Below are positions 1 through 8,727 of a stretch of 64,000 nt of DNA, piece by piece (within the stretch, counting starts at the first letter, position 1; each line of letters begins with the position of its first letter). Source of the DNA: Pseudomonadota bacterium (lineage in GTDB: Bacteria > Pseudomonadota > Alphaproteobacteria > SHVZ01); NCBI GenBank assembly GCA_016195085.1, contig JACQAG010000061.1:1-64000 (forward strand), written 5' to 3'. The position numbers and the translations under genes are program-made. The notes beneath the pieces were generated by a model. It worked only from the letters and a program-made list of their open reading frames with translations. It ran no database searches and was not told the origin of the DNA.

Positions 1-495
1 GCCGGCGAAGGTCGATCCGGCGCCCGGACTGGCCGTGAGCGTGACCGCCGTGCCCTGGTTGAACGACGCCGAGCAGGTGCCGGCGCTGCAATTGATGCCC
101 GCCGGACTGCTCGTCACCGTGCCCGAGCCGCTGCCGGCGAGTGTCACCGAGAGACTATTCTGCACCACGGCAAAGGTGATGGTGCAGGCCTTGTCCGTGT
201 CGAGGACGAGGGTGTAGTTCACCGCCACCGTTTGGAACCCGGTCGAGGAGCAGTCGCCGGTCGCTGCCGCCCAGGACGAGCCGGCTGCCGGGGTAAACAC
301 CAGCACCAGGCTAGTCAGCGTGGGGAAGGACGCACTGCAGGCGGAAGCGGGACAATTGATGCCAACCGGCACACTGGTCACCGAGCCGGTACCGGTGCCG
401 TTGAGCGCGACGGTCATGTTCTTCGTGAGCTGCGCCCAACCCGGCTCCGAACCAATGCTCAGAAGAGCCAGGATCACCAAACCCATCAACCGCAT
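1..495 (-). CDS. Secreted tandem-repeat protein, 3' end outside window
   Basis: The frame is open from an ATG at 495 to the window edge, giving 165 residues with no stop. The N terminus is a signal peptide: Met-Arg, a hydrophobic stretch LVILALLSIG, and a likely cleavage after Gly-Trp-Ala near residue 21. The mature part is rich in Gly, Ser, Thr and Val. It carries a unit of about 85-90 residues twice; the copies begin near residues 28 and 116 and share Val-x-Leu, GxGxGxVTSxPxGINC, CSASF and Pro-x-x-GS. This resembles the divergent InlB B-repeat / Listeria-Bacteroides repeat class of surface proteins. The paired cysteines suggest disulfides in the exported protein. No strong Shine-Dalgarno sequence precedes the start. 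Function is unknown; an extracellular or surface role is inferred from the signal peptide. Confidence 0.75.
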   Translation of the reverse strand, partial: MRLMGLVILALLSIGSEPGWAQLTKNMTVALNGTGTGSVTSVPVGINCPASACSASFPTLTSLVLVFTPAAGSSWAAATGDCSSTGFQTVAVNYTLVLDTDKACTITFAVVQNSLSVTLAGSGSGTVTSSPAGINCSAGTCSASFNQGTAVTLTASPGAGSTFAG

Positions 496-1083
496 GCCAA
501 GACCCCGGCGCGACGGGGCTCGATGCTTCTCTGACGCGATGGCGCTGTCCCCGCCTTGCTGCTGCGTTGAGATATATCTGTGGCCGGTGCCAAGAGCCGT
601 CAATAGGAAGGAACCCGGATAGCGCGGGGCGACAATTTCTTGTGGACTCGACGGCGCTACGATCTCCCTTGCACGGGCTCCGATTGGGCACCGCGACGGC
701 GCCCCGGCCCATGCCCGAAAGCCGAGGGTCGCCGCGTCGGCATGGCGGTGCCGAGGTGGAGAGCTGGACATGCTGGAGGCGCGCTGCGAGCTGTGCCAGC
801 CGAGCGATGCCTTGCTCGACCGGGCGCGGGCCGCCATCGCCGTCGGATACGCGCCGGACCGCTACAATAGCGGTCTCAATGTCGGCGAAACGGCGGGCCG
901 GCATCGCATGGATGCGCACGCGCAATCAATCCGGCGCCCGGCGAGGGTCGGGGAGGGGATGAATCGCCCCTTCCAAAGTCCATCCCCGGGGCGACTGGAC
1001 GATCCCGGCGGCAGCGTTCGCTGCGCTTTCGCCCGCAAGCCAGGCGCGTGAGCCGGGCCCGTGCGGCTGCTCGCGCGCCGGTC
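496..1083. other. Gap without a recognisable gene
   Basis: Several open frames cross these 588 bases on both strands. Their products are Arg/Pro-rich or of mixed composition and match no family I know. The longest plausible one (plus strand from 770) begins with ordinary codons but soon loses protein-like character. The part next to 495 must hold the promoter of the secreted repeat protein; an AT-rich GATATATC palindrome lies near 572. Confidence 0.5.
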
Positions 1084-1476
1084 TCAATGGTGGGTACGAT
1101 GCGAGGGAATGGGAGCGCCGCAGGCGTGGTCCAAGTCCCGGATTGCCTTTTGCCAGTTCCGCGCTTCCGCAAGCTGCGGACAGCTCAGAAACTTGGCGCC
1201 GTGGAGATTGGCGCCGTCGAGATCGGCGCCGGCCAAGACCGCCCGGAAGCAGTCGGCTCCCTCGAGGTTGGCGCCGATCAAGGAGGCGCCGGTGAGAACC
1301 GCGCCGCGCAAATCCGCATTGCTGAGATCGGCCCCGGAAAGATTCGCGTCGATGAGGTCCAATCCACACAAGCTCGCATGCGAGAGCTCCGGCCGCGTCT
1401 CCTTGTGGGTCTCCCGCCACGCATTCCATGCGCTGATACTTTCCAAGAGCACCGCCAGATGCGTCTTGTCCACCAT
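1084..1476 (-). CDS. Pentapeptide-repeat protein
   Basis: 130 residues. From about residue 30 to 95 the sequence follows the A(D/N)Lxx repeat, with roughly a dozen consecutive pentapeptides such as LIDAN-LSGAD-LSNAD-LRGAV, which folds as a right-handed quadrilateral beta-helix. The N-terminal 28 residues are helical and a short tail follows. The start is fixed by an AGGAGG ribosome-binding site 5 bases upstream of the ATG at 1476; longer in-frame starts would overlap hyfI. The gene is last in the run of minus-strand genes beginning with the hyfB homologue, separated from hyfI by about 100 bp holding an inverted repeat. There is no signal peptide or membrane segment. Such proteins may act as scaffolds or DNA mimics, and nothing here decides its partner. 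Confidence 0.85.
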   Translation of the reverse strand: MVDKTHLAVLLESISAWNAWRETHKETRPELSHASLCGLDLIDANLSGADLSNADLRGAVLTGASLIGANLEGADCFRAVLAGADLDGANLHGAKFLSCPQLAEARNWQKAIRDLDHACGAPIPSHRTHH

Positions 1477-1490
1477 CGGTTCCTCCTTTG

Positions 1491-1538
1491 CCGACCGTTC
1501 CGCCCCCTTCGGAAACCCCTGAGGCATTGAACGGTCGG
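1491..1538. repeat. Perfect 10-bp inverted repeat upstream of the pentapeptide gene
   Basis: CCGACCGTTC at 1491-1500 is repeated in reverse complement (GAACGGTCGG) at 1529-1538 with a 28-base spacer. It lies between the hyfI stop and the ribosome-binding site of the pentapeptide-repeat gene. It could be an operator or part of a leader hairpin. There is no T-run, so a simple intrinsic terminator is unlikely. Confidence 0.45.
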
Positions 1539-1580
1539 ACGTTGCGTGCGGAACGATCATCGCTCGCCCGTGGAATCTCC

Positions 1581-2111
1581 CTATCTTGGATTGCCAAGAG
1601 GCGGGTCTTGCAGCAGGGCGAGCAAGCCCTTGAGCAAGTCGAGCGGGCTGGGGGGGCAGCCGCGGATATGCAGGTCGACCGGCACGACCGCGGAGACGCC
1701 GCCGACGCAGGCATAGCTGCCGGCGAACATGCCGCCGTCGACGCCGCAGTCGCCCACGGCAACGACCCACTTCGGAGCGGGTGTCGCCAGATAGGTGCGT
1801 TCGAGCGCTTCACGCATGTTCTTGGTGACGGGACCGGTCACCAGGAGCACGTCGGCATGGCGCGGCGAGGCGACGAAGCGCAGCCCGAACCGCTCGACGT
1901 CATAGAAGGCGTTGTTGAGCGCGTGGATCTCCAGCTCGCAACCGTTGCATGAACCGGCATCGACCTGACGGATGGACAAGGTCCGTCCGAAACGTCGACG
2001 CGCCACCCGATCGAGCGCCGCCCCGACCTCGGCCAGAGCCGCCTCGTCGGCGGCGGGTGCCGGCTCCGTCAGGGGGCCGTGCACCAGGCTTTCCACGATG
2101 AGCTTCCACAT
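1581..2111 (-). CDS. hyfI: HyfI/NuoB-like iron-sulfur subunit
   Basis: 176 residues, the size of the 20-kDa subunits of complex I and group 4 hydrogenases, which carry the [4Fe-4S] cluster next to the catalytic or quinone site. All four expected ligands are visible: C55 and C58 in SCNGCE, C122 in GDCG, and C152 in RGCPPSP. The RGCPPSP signature is typical of the family. The ATG at 2111 sits 11 bases after the hyfG stop, and a GAGG motif overlaps that stop codon region; an upstream in-frame Met would lie inside hyfG. The intact cluster ligands imply a functional electron-transfer subunit, although the partner large subunit lacks the [NiFe] cysteines. Confidence 0.88.
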   Translation of the reverse strand: MWKLIVESLVHGPLTEPAPAADEAALAEVGAALDRVARRRFGRTLSIRQVDAGSCNGCELEIHALNNAFYDVERFGLRFVASPRHADVLLVTGPVTKNMREALERTYLATPAPKWVVAVGDCGVDGGMFAGSYACVGGVSAVVPVDLHIRGCPPSPLDLLKGLLALLQDPPLGNPR

Positions 2112-2122
2112 GCCGATCGCCT

Positions 2123-3646
2123 CTACAGATCGTGCCCCGAATAGGAGCAGTTGAAGGATTTGTTGCAAAGCGGGAAATCGGCGACGATGTTCCCCTCGAT
2201 CGCCGCCTCGAGGAGCGGCCATTGGAACCAGGACGGATCGCGCAGATGGCAGCGCTCGACCCGCCCGTCGCCGCCGAGCCTGAGCCAAACCAGGATGTCG
2301 CCGCGGAAGCCTTCAATGAGCGCAACGCCTTCGCGCACGCCGCCGGCGCTCGCGGGAACATCGGCTGAGATCGGCCCGGCGGGCAGCCGGTCCAGGATCT
2401 GCTCGACCAGCGACAGGCTCTGCTCGACTTCGCGGATCCGTATCCACACGCGTGCGTTGACGTCTCCGGCCTCGAGCACCGGGATCTCGAAGGCGAGCTG
2501 GTCGTAGGGCGGATATCCCGGCAGCCGGCGGGCGTCGACGTCGCGGCCCGAGGCTCGGCCGACATAGCCGCCCGCGGCATATTGGCGCGCCAGCGCCGGG
2601 TTGAGCACGCCCGTGCCCACGGTGCGGTCCTGCAGCGAAGCGGTGTTGTCATAGAGCCCGACCAAGGCGGGAAACCGGCGCCGCACCTCCTCGATGAGCG
2701 ACCGCAAGCAGGCGATGCGCTGCTCGTCGAGATCCACGCCAACACCGCCGGGCACGATGCGATCGCGCATCAGGCGATGGCCGAAGCTTGTATCGGCGGC
2801 ACGCAGCACAAGCTCGCGGAGCACGCCGCAATGGGTATGCATGAGGGAGAACGCCGCATCGTTGCAGATCGCCCCGATGTCGCCGAAGTGATTGGCCAGG
2901 CGCTCCAGCTCCGCCATCAGTGCCCGCAGCCAGACGGCGCGGGGCGGCACCTCGACGGCCAGAGCGGCCTCGGCGGCGCGGGCGAAGGCATAGGCGTAGG
3001 CGACGGTGCTGTCGCCCGAGGTACGCCCGGCCAGCCGCGCCGCGCGTGCCGGATCGGCGCCGGCCATCAAACCTTCAATGCCCTTGTGAACATAGCCCAG
3101 CCGCTCCTCCAGCCGGACCACGGTCTCGCCGTTCGCGGTGAAGCGGAAATGTCCGGGCTCGATGATGCCGGCATGCACCGGACCGACCGCGATCTCGTGC
3201 AGGCTCTCCCCTTCCGCCGGCAGAAATAGGTAAGGCGGCGCCGGCGCCGACGGCTCGCTTCGGCCGAGCGGATAGCGGATGCCCCACTGCCCGTGGTCGA
3301 GCCACGGCCGCAGGTCCGGCGAGGCGATCGGCTGCAGCCCGAACAGGTCGCGGATGGCCGCCTCCAGATGAAGAGCCGGCGGATGCAGCTGCGCCACCGA
3401 CGGGAACTGCCGATCGGCGCATTCCAGGCTGAGGATGCCGCTCGCCGCCGCCGCGTCGTCGGCGAGCGCCATATGGACGGCGTCCTTGTCGCCCCAGAGG
3501 CCGATGAGGAGCCAGCGCCGCGCCGCCAAGTGCATCCCGGCGAACTGCCATTGCTCGGCGCTGACGACCGCGCGCGGCCAGGGATGGTGATCCCGGACCC
3601 TGCTTCCCTGGCCCATCATCGCGGTGAGGTCGATCAGGGTCGGCAT
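2123..3646 (-). CDS. hyfG: HyfG/HycE-like large subunit lacking [NiFe] ligands
   Basis: 507 residues in the fused 30-kDa plus 49-kDa arrangement of HycE/HyfG: a NuoC-like part in about residues 1-110 and a NuoD/hydrogenase-large-subunit-like part from about 145. In true [NiFe] enzymes the first metal motif reads RxCGxC. Here the equivalent is R208-T-S-G-D-S213, with serines at both cysteine positions. The C terminus (C494 and C500 in LCNKSFNCSY) does not form the usual DPCxxC. It therefore cannot bind a normal NiFe site and fits the energy-converting-hydrogenase-related (Ehr) proteins. The gene follows hyfF by 3 bases and precedes hyfI by 11, implying cotranslation. The family is certain; the reaction catalysed is unknown. 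Confidence 0.88.
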   Translation of the reverse strand: MPTLIDLTAMMGQGSRVRDHHPWPRAVVSAEQWQFAGMHLAARRWLLIGLWGDKDAVHMALADDAAAASGILSLECADRQFPSVAQLHPPALHLEAAIRDLFGLQPIASPDLRPWLDHGQWGIRYPLGRSEPSAPAPPYLFLPAEGESLHEIAVGPVHAGIIEPGHFRFTANGETVVRLEERLGYVHKGIEGLMAGADPARAARLAGRTSGDSTVAYAYAFARAAEAALAVEVPPRAVWLRALMAELERLANHFGDIGAICNDAAFSLMHTHCGVLRELVLRAADTSFGHRLMRDRIVPGGVGVDLDEQRIACLRSLIEEVRRRFPALVGLYDNTASLQDRTVGTGVLNPALARQYAAGGYVGRASGRDVDARRLPGYPPYDQLAFEIPVLEAGDVNARVWIRIREVEQSLSLVEQILDRLPAGPISADVPASAGGVREGVALIEGFRGDILVWLRLGGDGRVERCHLRDPSWFQWPLLEAAIEGNIVADFPLCNKSFNCSYSGHDL

Positions 3647-3649
3647 CGT

Positions 3650-5101
3650 CTATCCAAGCAGCCGGGCAACATGCTGGAACCACGCCACCAGCGGCAGCGG
3701 CAGGTAGAGGCCGGCGCCGAGCACGAGCGCCAGATGCGCATAGAGGGGCACGTACGAGGCCTTGGCCGGCTGGGTGCTGCCGACGGGATCGCCGAAGGCG
3801 ATACTGTTGACGCGGAGCAGAAGCGCGCCGAACGCCACCAGGAGCCCGCCGACGAGCGGAATCGCCAACAGCGGCTGGCGCGCGAAGGTCGAGCTCACGA
3901 CCAGGAACTCGCTCATGAAGATCCCGAGCGGCGGCATTCCCGCGATCGCGAACACGCCGAGGATGAGGCCCCAGCCGAGCATCGGATGCGTCTCGGTCAA
4001 CCCGCGGATGTCGGCCATCCGCTGCGAGCCTTTGACCTGGGCGATGTGGCCGACGGCGAAGAAGATCGCCGACTTCGTTAGGCTGTGCATGGTCATGTGC
4101 AGGAGGCCGGCGAAATTGGCGAGCGGGCCGCCCATGCCGAAGGCGAAGGTGACGATGCCCATATGCTCGATCGAGGAGTACGCGAACAGGCGCTTGATGT
4201 CGCGGCGGCGGTACAGCATGAACGCGGCGAAGATCAGCGAGCCCAGGCCCATCGCCGCCATGAGCGGGCCGGGCGCGATCGCCTCGGCGTTCGCGGCCAG
4301 CAATATCTTGAACCGCAACACGGCGTAGAGCGCCACGTTGAGGAGCAGCCCGGACAGCACGGCGGAGATCGGCGTCGGGCCTTCGGCGTGGGCGTCCGGG
4401 AGCCAGGCGTGCAGCGGCGCCAAGCCGACCTTGGTCCCGTATCCGAGCAGGAGGAAGATGAAGGCGACGTTGAGGAGCGCTGGATCGAAGCGGGCGGCGC
4501 GCTCGACGAGAAGCGTCCACAGCATGGCATCGAGGCCGCCGCCCATGACAGGTTGCGCGGAGAGGTAGATCAGGATCGTGCCGAACAGCGCCAGCGCGAT
4601 GCCGACGCTGCCGAGGATGAAATACTTCCACGCGGCTTCGATCGCCTCGTGGGTCCGATAGATGCCGACCATGAGGATCGTGGTCAGCGTCGCCAGCTCT
4701 ATCGCGACCCACATGAGCCCGATGTTGTTGGCCGCGAGCGCCAGATTCATGGCGAACATCAGCACCTGGTACATCGCATGGTAGAAGCGGAGATGGGCGG
4801 GAGTGAGGCGGCCGATCTCCAGCTCATGGCCGATGTAGGTGGCGCTGAACACGCTGGTGGTGAAGGCGACGAACGTGGTGATGACGATGAAGACCACGTT
4901 GAGATCGTCGACCAGCAGGTATTGTCCCGGTTCCGGCCGCTCGGAGACGAGCAGCGACAGCGCCGCCGACAGCGTGAGCAAGGTCGCCAGCACGTTGAGC
5001 CGCGCGGTGATCCGATAGCCCGGCAGCAGCGCCAGAAGTACGGCGGTCCCCACCGGGATCAGCAAGATGGCGCCCACCGCGTCGAATGCCGGAATGCTCA
5101 T
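3650..5101 (-). CDS. hyfF: HyfF-like proton-translocating membrane subunit
   Basis: 483 residues, almost entirely hydrophobic, with the antiporter-type fold shared by NuoL/M/N and Mrp subunits (Proton_antipo_M). Conserved family features include a Glu in WVAIELAT, a Lys in AAWKYFILGS, and the LLGYGTKVGLAPLHAWLPDAHAEGP signature near residue 225. The ATG at 5101 overlaps the hyfE stop as ATGA, which decides the start against longer frames inside hyfE. The subunit should pump ions when the complex turns over. It is the second antiporter-like subunit in the operon, the other being HyfB. Confidence 0.92.
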   Translation of the reverse strand: MSIPAFDAVGAILLIPVGTAVLLALLPGYRITARLNVLATLLTLSAALSLLVSERPEPGQYLLVDDLNVVFIVITTFVAFTTSVFSATYIGHELEIGRLTPAHLRFYHAMYQVLMFAMNLALAANNIGLMWVAIELATLTTILMVGIYRTHEAIEAAWKYFILGSVGIALALFGTILIYLSAQPVMGGGLDAMLWTLLVERAARFDPALLNVAFIFLLLGYGTKVGLAPLHAWLPDAHAEGPTPISAVLSGLLLNVALYAVLRFKILLAANAEAIAPGPLMAAMGLGSLIFAAFMLYRRRDIKRLFAYSSIEHMGIVTFAFGMGGPLANFAGLLHMTMHSLTKSAIFFAVGHIAQVKGSQRMADIRGLTETHPMLGWGLILGVFAIAGMPPLGIFMSEFLVVSSTFARQPLLAIPLVGGLLVAFGALLLRVNSIAFGDPVGSTQPAKASYVPLYAHLALVLGAGLYLPLPLVAWFQHVARLLG

Positions 5102-5760
5102 CGTCGATCTCCGCGGAAGAGATCGAGCGCGTGCACGTCGACCGTGTCGAAGCGCTCGCGGATGCGGAACAGGAAGATGCCAATCACGATGAACGCGATG
5201 AGGATCGAGAAGGCGACGCTGATCTCGACCACCAGCGGCATGCCCTTGGCGCCGGTGGCGGCCAAGACCAGCCCGTTCTCCAGCGACATGAAGCCGATGA
5301 CCTGGCTCACCGCATTGCGCCGGGTCACCATCATCAAGAGCCCGAGGAGAACCACGGAGAGCGCCAGCGCCACGTCCTCGCGCGCGAGGCGGTCGGCCTC
5401 GGCGGTGACGCGCAGCATGACCACCATCGCCAGCGCCACCAGACCGATGCCGAACAGCATGGTGAGCCCGACGCCGACGACGGTCTCGATCTCGCGATGG
5501 ATGCCGAGGCGCTGGATGATGCGATGGAGCGCCACCGGAATGATCACGCCTTTGAAGACGATGGCGATCGTCGCCGTGATGTAGAGGTGAGGCGCATCCT
5601 GGATATAGGCCTGCCATCCCACCGAGAACGCCAGGACGACGGCGTGCAGCGCAAAGACGTTGAGGAGGGCGTAGAGACGGTCCTGGTAGAGCATCATGAA
5701 GCTGACCAGCACCAGTCCGCCGGCGAAGAGATGCGCGATATCGTAGACGAGCCCGTCCAC
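5098..5760 (-). CDS. hyfE: HyfE-like membrane subunit
   Basis: 220 residues with about six or seven hydrophobic helices. The C-terminal half (NAVSQVIGFMSLENGLVL...) carries the conserved Glu of NuoK/MrpC-type subunits; the N-terminal part is specific to hydrogenase-4-like complexes. It starts at a GTG (5760) directly after the hyfC stop codon, with AGGAG about 7 bases upstream, and ends in a 4-base overlap with hyfF. Tight coupling on both sides indicates stoichiometric production. HyfE proteins form part of the proton path in the membrane arm. Confidence 0.9.
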   Translation of the reverse strand: MDGLVYDIAHLFAGGLVLVSFMMLYQDRLYALLNVFALHAVVLAFSVGWQAYIQDAPHLYITATIAIVFKGVIIPVALHRIIQRLGIHREIETVVGVGLTMLFGIGLVALAMVVMLRVTAEADRLAREDVALALSVVLLGLLMMVTRRNAVSQVIGFMSLENGLVLAATGAKGMPLVVEISVAFSILIAFIVIGIFLFRIRERFDTVDVHALDLFRGDRR

Positions 5761-6717
5761 CTAGAGGCTCCTCGAGATGAACATGAGCAGCGCCCCAAGC
5801 AAGCCGAGCATCAAGGCGACGCTGAGGAAATTCGCGACCCTGAACACCCGCATCTTGGCAATCACGGTCTCAAACAGCGCCAAGAGCGCGCCGCCGACCG
5901 CGAGCTTGGCCACAAAGGCGGCGACACCGAAGAGATAGGCTGCCGGTTCGGCGCCGGCCTCAACCAAGCCCCAAGGCGCGAAGATGCAGGATATGAGCGA
6001 AAGATACAGGAGCAGCTTCAGCGAGGCCGCGAGCTCGATCACCGCCAGATGCCGACCGGAATACTCCAGCACCATGGCTTCGTGCACCATTGTGAGCTCG
6101 AGATGCGTGGCCGGATTGTCGACGGGAATGCGGGCGTTCTCGGCGATGGCGACGATGATCAGGCCGACCAGCACCAGGCCGAGCGAGATGCGCAAGCCCA
6201 CATGCGCCGACAGCATCACGGTCGAAATGGTGGAGAGCTGCGTCGACCGGGCGATCAGCGCCAGGGTGAAGATGATCATCAGCATCGCCGGCTCGGCCAG
6301 CGAGGCGATCATCATCTCGCGGCTGGAGCCGATGCCGCCGAAGCTCGTGCCCACGTCCATGCCGGCGAGCGCCAGGAAAAAGCGAACGCTGCCAAGGAGG
6401 GCGGCGATGGCGATGAGGTCGGCGGCCCAGCTGAACATGAGGCCTCTGGCGAAGGTCGGCACCAGAGCCGCCGCCACCCAGGTCGCAGCGAAGATCAGGT
6501 AGGGTGTCACCCGGAAGAGCCATGAAGCGTTGTCGGCGAGCACGACCTCTTTGTTGAGCAGCCGCACGAGATCCAGATAGGGCTGAACCATCGGCGGGCC
6601 CTGCCGGCGCAAGAGACGCGCCTTGACCTTGCGGATAAAGCCGGTGAGCAGCGGCGCCAGCAGGAGCACCAGGAACATCTGGGCGCCCTGGACGGCGAGG
6701 TCGACGATCACGGCCAT
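5761..6717 (-). CDS. hyfC: HyfC/HycD/NuoH-like membrane anchor subunit
   Basis: 318 residues with about eight hydrophobic segments. NuoH/HycD features are visible: RLLRRQGPPMVQPYLDLVRLL near residue 36, ENARIPVDNPATHLELT near 200, and the following MVHEAM. This subunit links the peripheral redox arm to the membrane arm, and in complex I it forms the quinone entry channel. The ATG at 6717 overlaps the end of hyfB by 10 bases; much longer in-frame starts would lie wholly inside hyfB and are rejected. The acidic residues of the channel region are retained, so ion coupling is plausible. Confidence 0.92.
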   Translation of the reverse strand: MAVIVDLAVQGAQMFLVLLLAPLLTGFIRKVKARLLRRQGPPMVQPYLDLVRLLNKEVVLADNASWLFRVTPYLIFAATWVAAALVPTFARGLMFSWAADLIAIAALLGSVRFFLALAGMDVGTSFGGIGSSREMMIASLAEPAMLMIIFTLALIARSTQLSTISTVMLSAHVGLRISLGLVLVGLIIVAIAENARIPVDNPATHLELTMVHEAMVLEYSGRHLAVIELAASLKLLLYLSLISCIFAPWGLVEAGAEPAAYLFGVAAFVAKLAVGGALLALFETVIAKMRVFRVANFLSVALMLGLLGALLMFISRSL

Positions 6718-8717
6718 AGCCCGACCACCAGGAGGAGCACGATGAGGGCGGCGAAGACGAGGCTGAGGTAGCGGCGGATGGTCTGGAACTGCAGGTAGTT
6801 GAGGCGATCGGCGATGGCGCTGACGCCGGTCGCCACCGGCGCGTAGAGCGCGTCCCAGACGAGGTCTCTCAGATCGACATGCATCCGCGCCGGCCGGCGA
6901 TCGCCGGGGGGCGCCATTTCCACGTGCTCGCGGGCCCGAAAGACGACCGTGCCGAACACGCGCCGGATCGGCTGGGCGAAGCTGCCCGAGGTGTACTGCG
7001 TGATTGGGCCGGTCCCTGGATAACCGCAACCCCACGCAGCACCACGGCGGAGCGCGTGCGAGGCGATGCGGTGGATGGCATAGATCGCGAACGAAGCCGA
7101 CACGGCGATGAACACAAAGACGAGCAAGCCGTTGTAGGAGCTGCGGGCCTCGGCGATCGGCACGATCGAGAGCCACGGCACCACGCTCTGGACCGGCATC
7201 TGATCGCCGACGAGGGCCTGGATGACCGGCCTCAGGCCGTCGATGACGAGGCCCGGCAGAACGCCGGCAAAGAGGCAGAGTGCCGCAAACGCGTACATGG
7301 CGGCGAGCGAGAACCGGTCGACCTCATGTGCCTCGGCGGCTGCCGGCGTTCGCGGCCGGCCGAGAAAGGTGACGCCGAACGCCTTGACGAAGCAGGCCGC
7401 GGCCAAGGCGGCCGACAGCGCCAACAGCGCGCCGACGGCGGGGACCAGCACCTTGAGGCCCCACTGCGGCAGATCGGGACTCTGCAGGATCGCCTGGAAC
7501 GTCAGCCATTCCGAGACGAAACCGTTGAGCGGCGGCAGGGCTGAAATGGCCACGCAGCCGACCAGAAACGCGAAGGCCGTGTGTGGCATCCGGTGGATGA
7601 GGCCGCCGAGATGCTCCATGTCGCGCTCGCCGGTTGCCGTCAGCACCGCACCCGAGCCGAAGAAGAGCAGGCTCTTGAAGATCGAGTGGTTGAATACGTG
7701 GAAGAGTGCCGCGGTCAGAGCGAGGGCCGCCGCCCAGCCCACGTGGTTTGCCTCGAAGGCCAAGGTGAGACCGAGGCCGATATAGATGATGCCGATGTTC
7801 TCGACCGTATGGTAGGCGAGCAGGCGCTTCAGGTCGTGCTGCATGAGGGCGTAGAGAACGCCCAGCGCCGAGGTGGCACCGCCGAGCGCCAGCACGACCA
7901 TCGCCCACCACCATTCCGGCGGTCCGAGAAGGTCGAGGACGATGCGCACGAACCCGTAGACCGCGACCTTGGTCATGACGCCGCTCATCAAGGCCGAGAC
8001 GTGGCTGGGTGCGGCCGGATGGGCGAGCGGCAGCCAGACATGGAGGGGCACCAGGCCCGCCTTGGAGCCGGCGCCGAGGAGGACCAGCGCCAGCACCAGC
8101 CCCGAGAACGCCGGGGCGAGATGGTTGGCGCGCATCTGGGTGAAGTCGTAGGCGCCTTCCGGGCCGGCCAGGAGCCCGAAGGCGAGCAGGAGGCAGAGCG
8201 TGCCGAAGCTCGCCATGAGGAGATAGATGTAGCCGGCCCGCGCGTTCTCGCTGACGCGGTGGTGGGTCATCACCAAGGCCCAGGACGTGAGCGACATGAA
8301 CTCCCAGGACATGAGGAACGTGAACGCATCGTCGGCCAGGACGACGAGGTTCATGCCCGCGAGGAATGCCGGAAAGAACGGCAGCACCCGGTGCGGAGCG
8401 GTCTCGTGGCGCCCGTAGCCGAGCCCGTAGAGGCTGGCCGCGGCGCTGCCGAGATCGACCACGATCAGGAAGAAGGCGGCGAGCGCGTCCAGACGGAAAT
8501 GCGCGCCCTGCCAGGGGAGGCCCAGCGGCAGGACCAGCCCTGCCTCAGGCGCATCGCCGAGGAGGTGAGCGAGTGCCGCGGTGCCGGCGAGCGCGCAGGC
8601 AAGGAAGCTCGCCCCATAGACGATCGGCCTCGCAACGGCCGATCGCCCGATCGCCACGGCCGATGCCGCAACGCCCAGCATGACCGCCACGCACGACAAT
8701 ACGACCACGGCCGACAT
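6708..8717 (-). CDS. hyfB: HyfB-like antiporter-type membrane subunit
   Basis: 669 residues, the first gene of the six-gene operon. It has an NuoL-like core: SWEFMSLTSWALV near residue 150 with the conserved Glu, LLGAGSKAGLVPLHVWLPLAHP near 232, and KSLLFFGSGAVL near 370, plus the C-terminal extension typical of HyfB/HycC. The ATG at 8717 was chosen because longer in-frame starts run into the inverted-repeat element upstream. Operon order B-C-E-F-G-I matches hydrogenase-4 clusters, but hyfA, hyfD and hyfH (ferredoxins and the third antiporter) and maturation genes are absent. The promoter must lie in or beyond the element at 8728-9051. Confidence 0.9.
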   Translation of the reverse strand: MSAVVVLSCVAVMLGVAASAVAIGRSAVARPIVYGASFLACALAGTAALAHLLGDAPEAGLVLPLGLPWQGAHFRLDALAAFFLIVVDLGSAAASLYGLGYGRHETAPHRVLPFFPAFLAGMNLVVLADDAFTFLMSWEFMSLTSWALVMTHHRVSENARAGYIYLLMASFGTLCLLLAFGLLAGPEGAYDFTQMRANHLAPAFSGLVLALVLLGAGSKAGLVPLHVWLPLAHPAAPSHVSALMSGVMTKVAVYGFVRIVLDLLGPPEWWWAMVVLALGGATSALGVLYALMQHDLKRLLAYHTVENIGIIYIGLGLTLAFEANHVGWAAALALTAALFHVFNHSIFKSLLFFGSGAVLTATGERDMEHLGGLIHRMPHTAFAFLVGCVAISALPPLNGFVSEWLTFQAILQSPDLPQWGLKVLVPAVGALLALSAALAAACFVKAFGVTFLGRPRTPAAAEAHEVDRFSLAAMYAFAALCLFAGVLPGLVIDGLRPVIQALVGDQMPVQSVVPWLSIVPIAEARSSYNGLLVFVFIAVSASFAIYAIHRIASHALRRGAAWGCGYPGTGPITQYTSGSFAQPIRRVFGTVVFRAREHVEMAPPGDRRPARMHVDLRDLVWDALYAPVATGVSAIADRLNYLQFQTIRRYLSLVFAALIVLLLVVGLWP

Positions 8718-8727
8718 CGCGCCCCAC

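Noticed and set aside
770-1051. Possible plus-strand gene in the left gap
   Set aside because: Begins with ordinary codons and a CELC motif but loses protein-like composition and matches nothing; kept only as part of a gap note.
2123-3646. Active [NiFe] hydrogenase large subunit
   Set aside because: Both N-terminal metal-site cysteines are serines and the C-terminal motif is not DPCxxC.
2123-8717. Respiratory complex I (nuo) operon
   Set aside because: Gene order and the fused 30/49-kDa subunit fit hydrogenase-4-type clusters; nuoE, nuoF, nuoG, nuoI, nuoJ and nuoA are absent.
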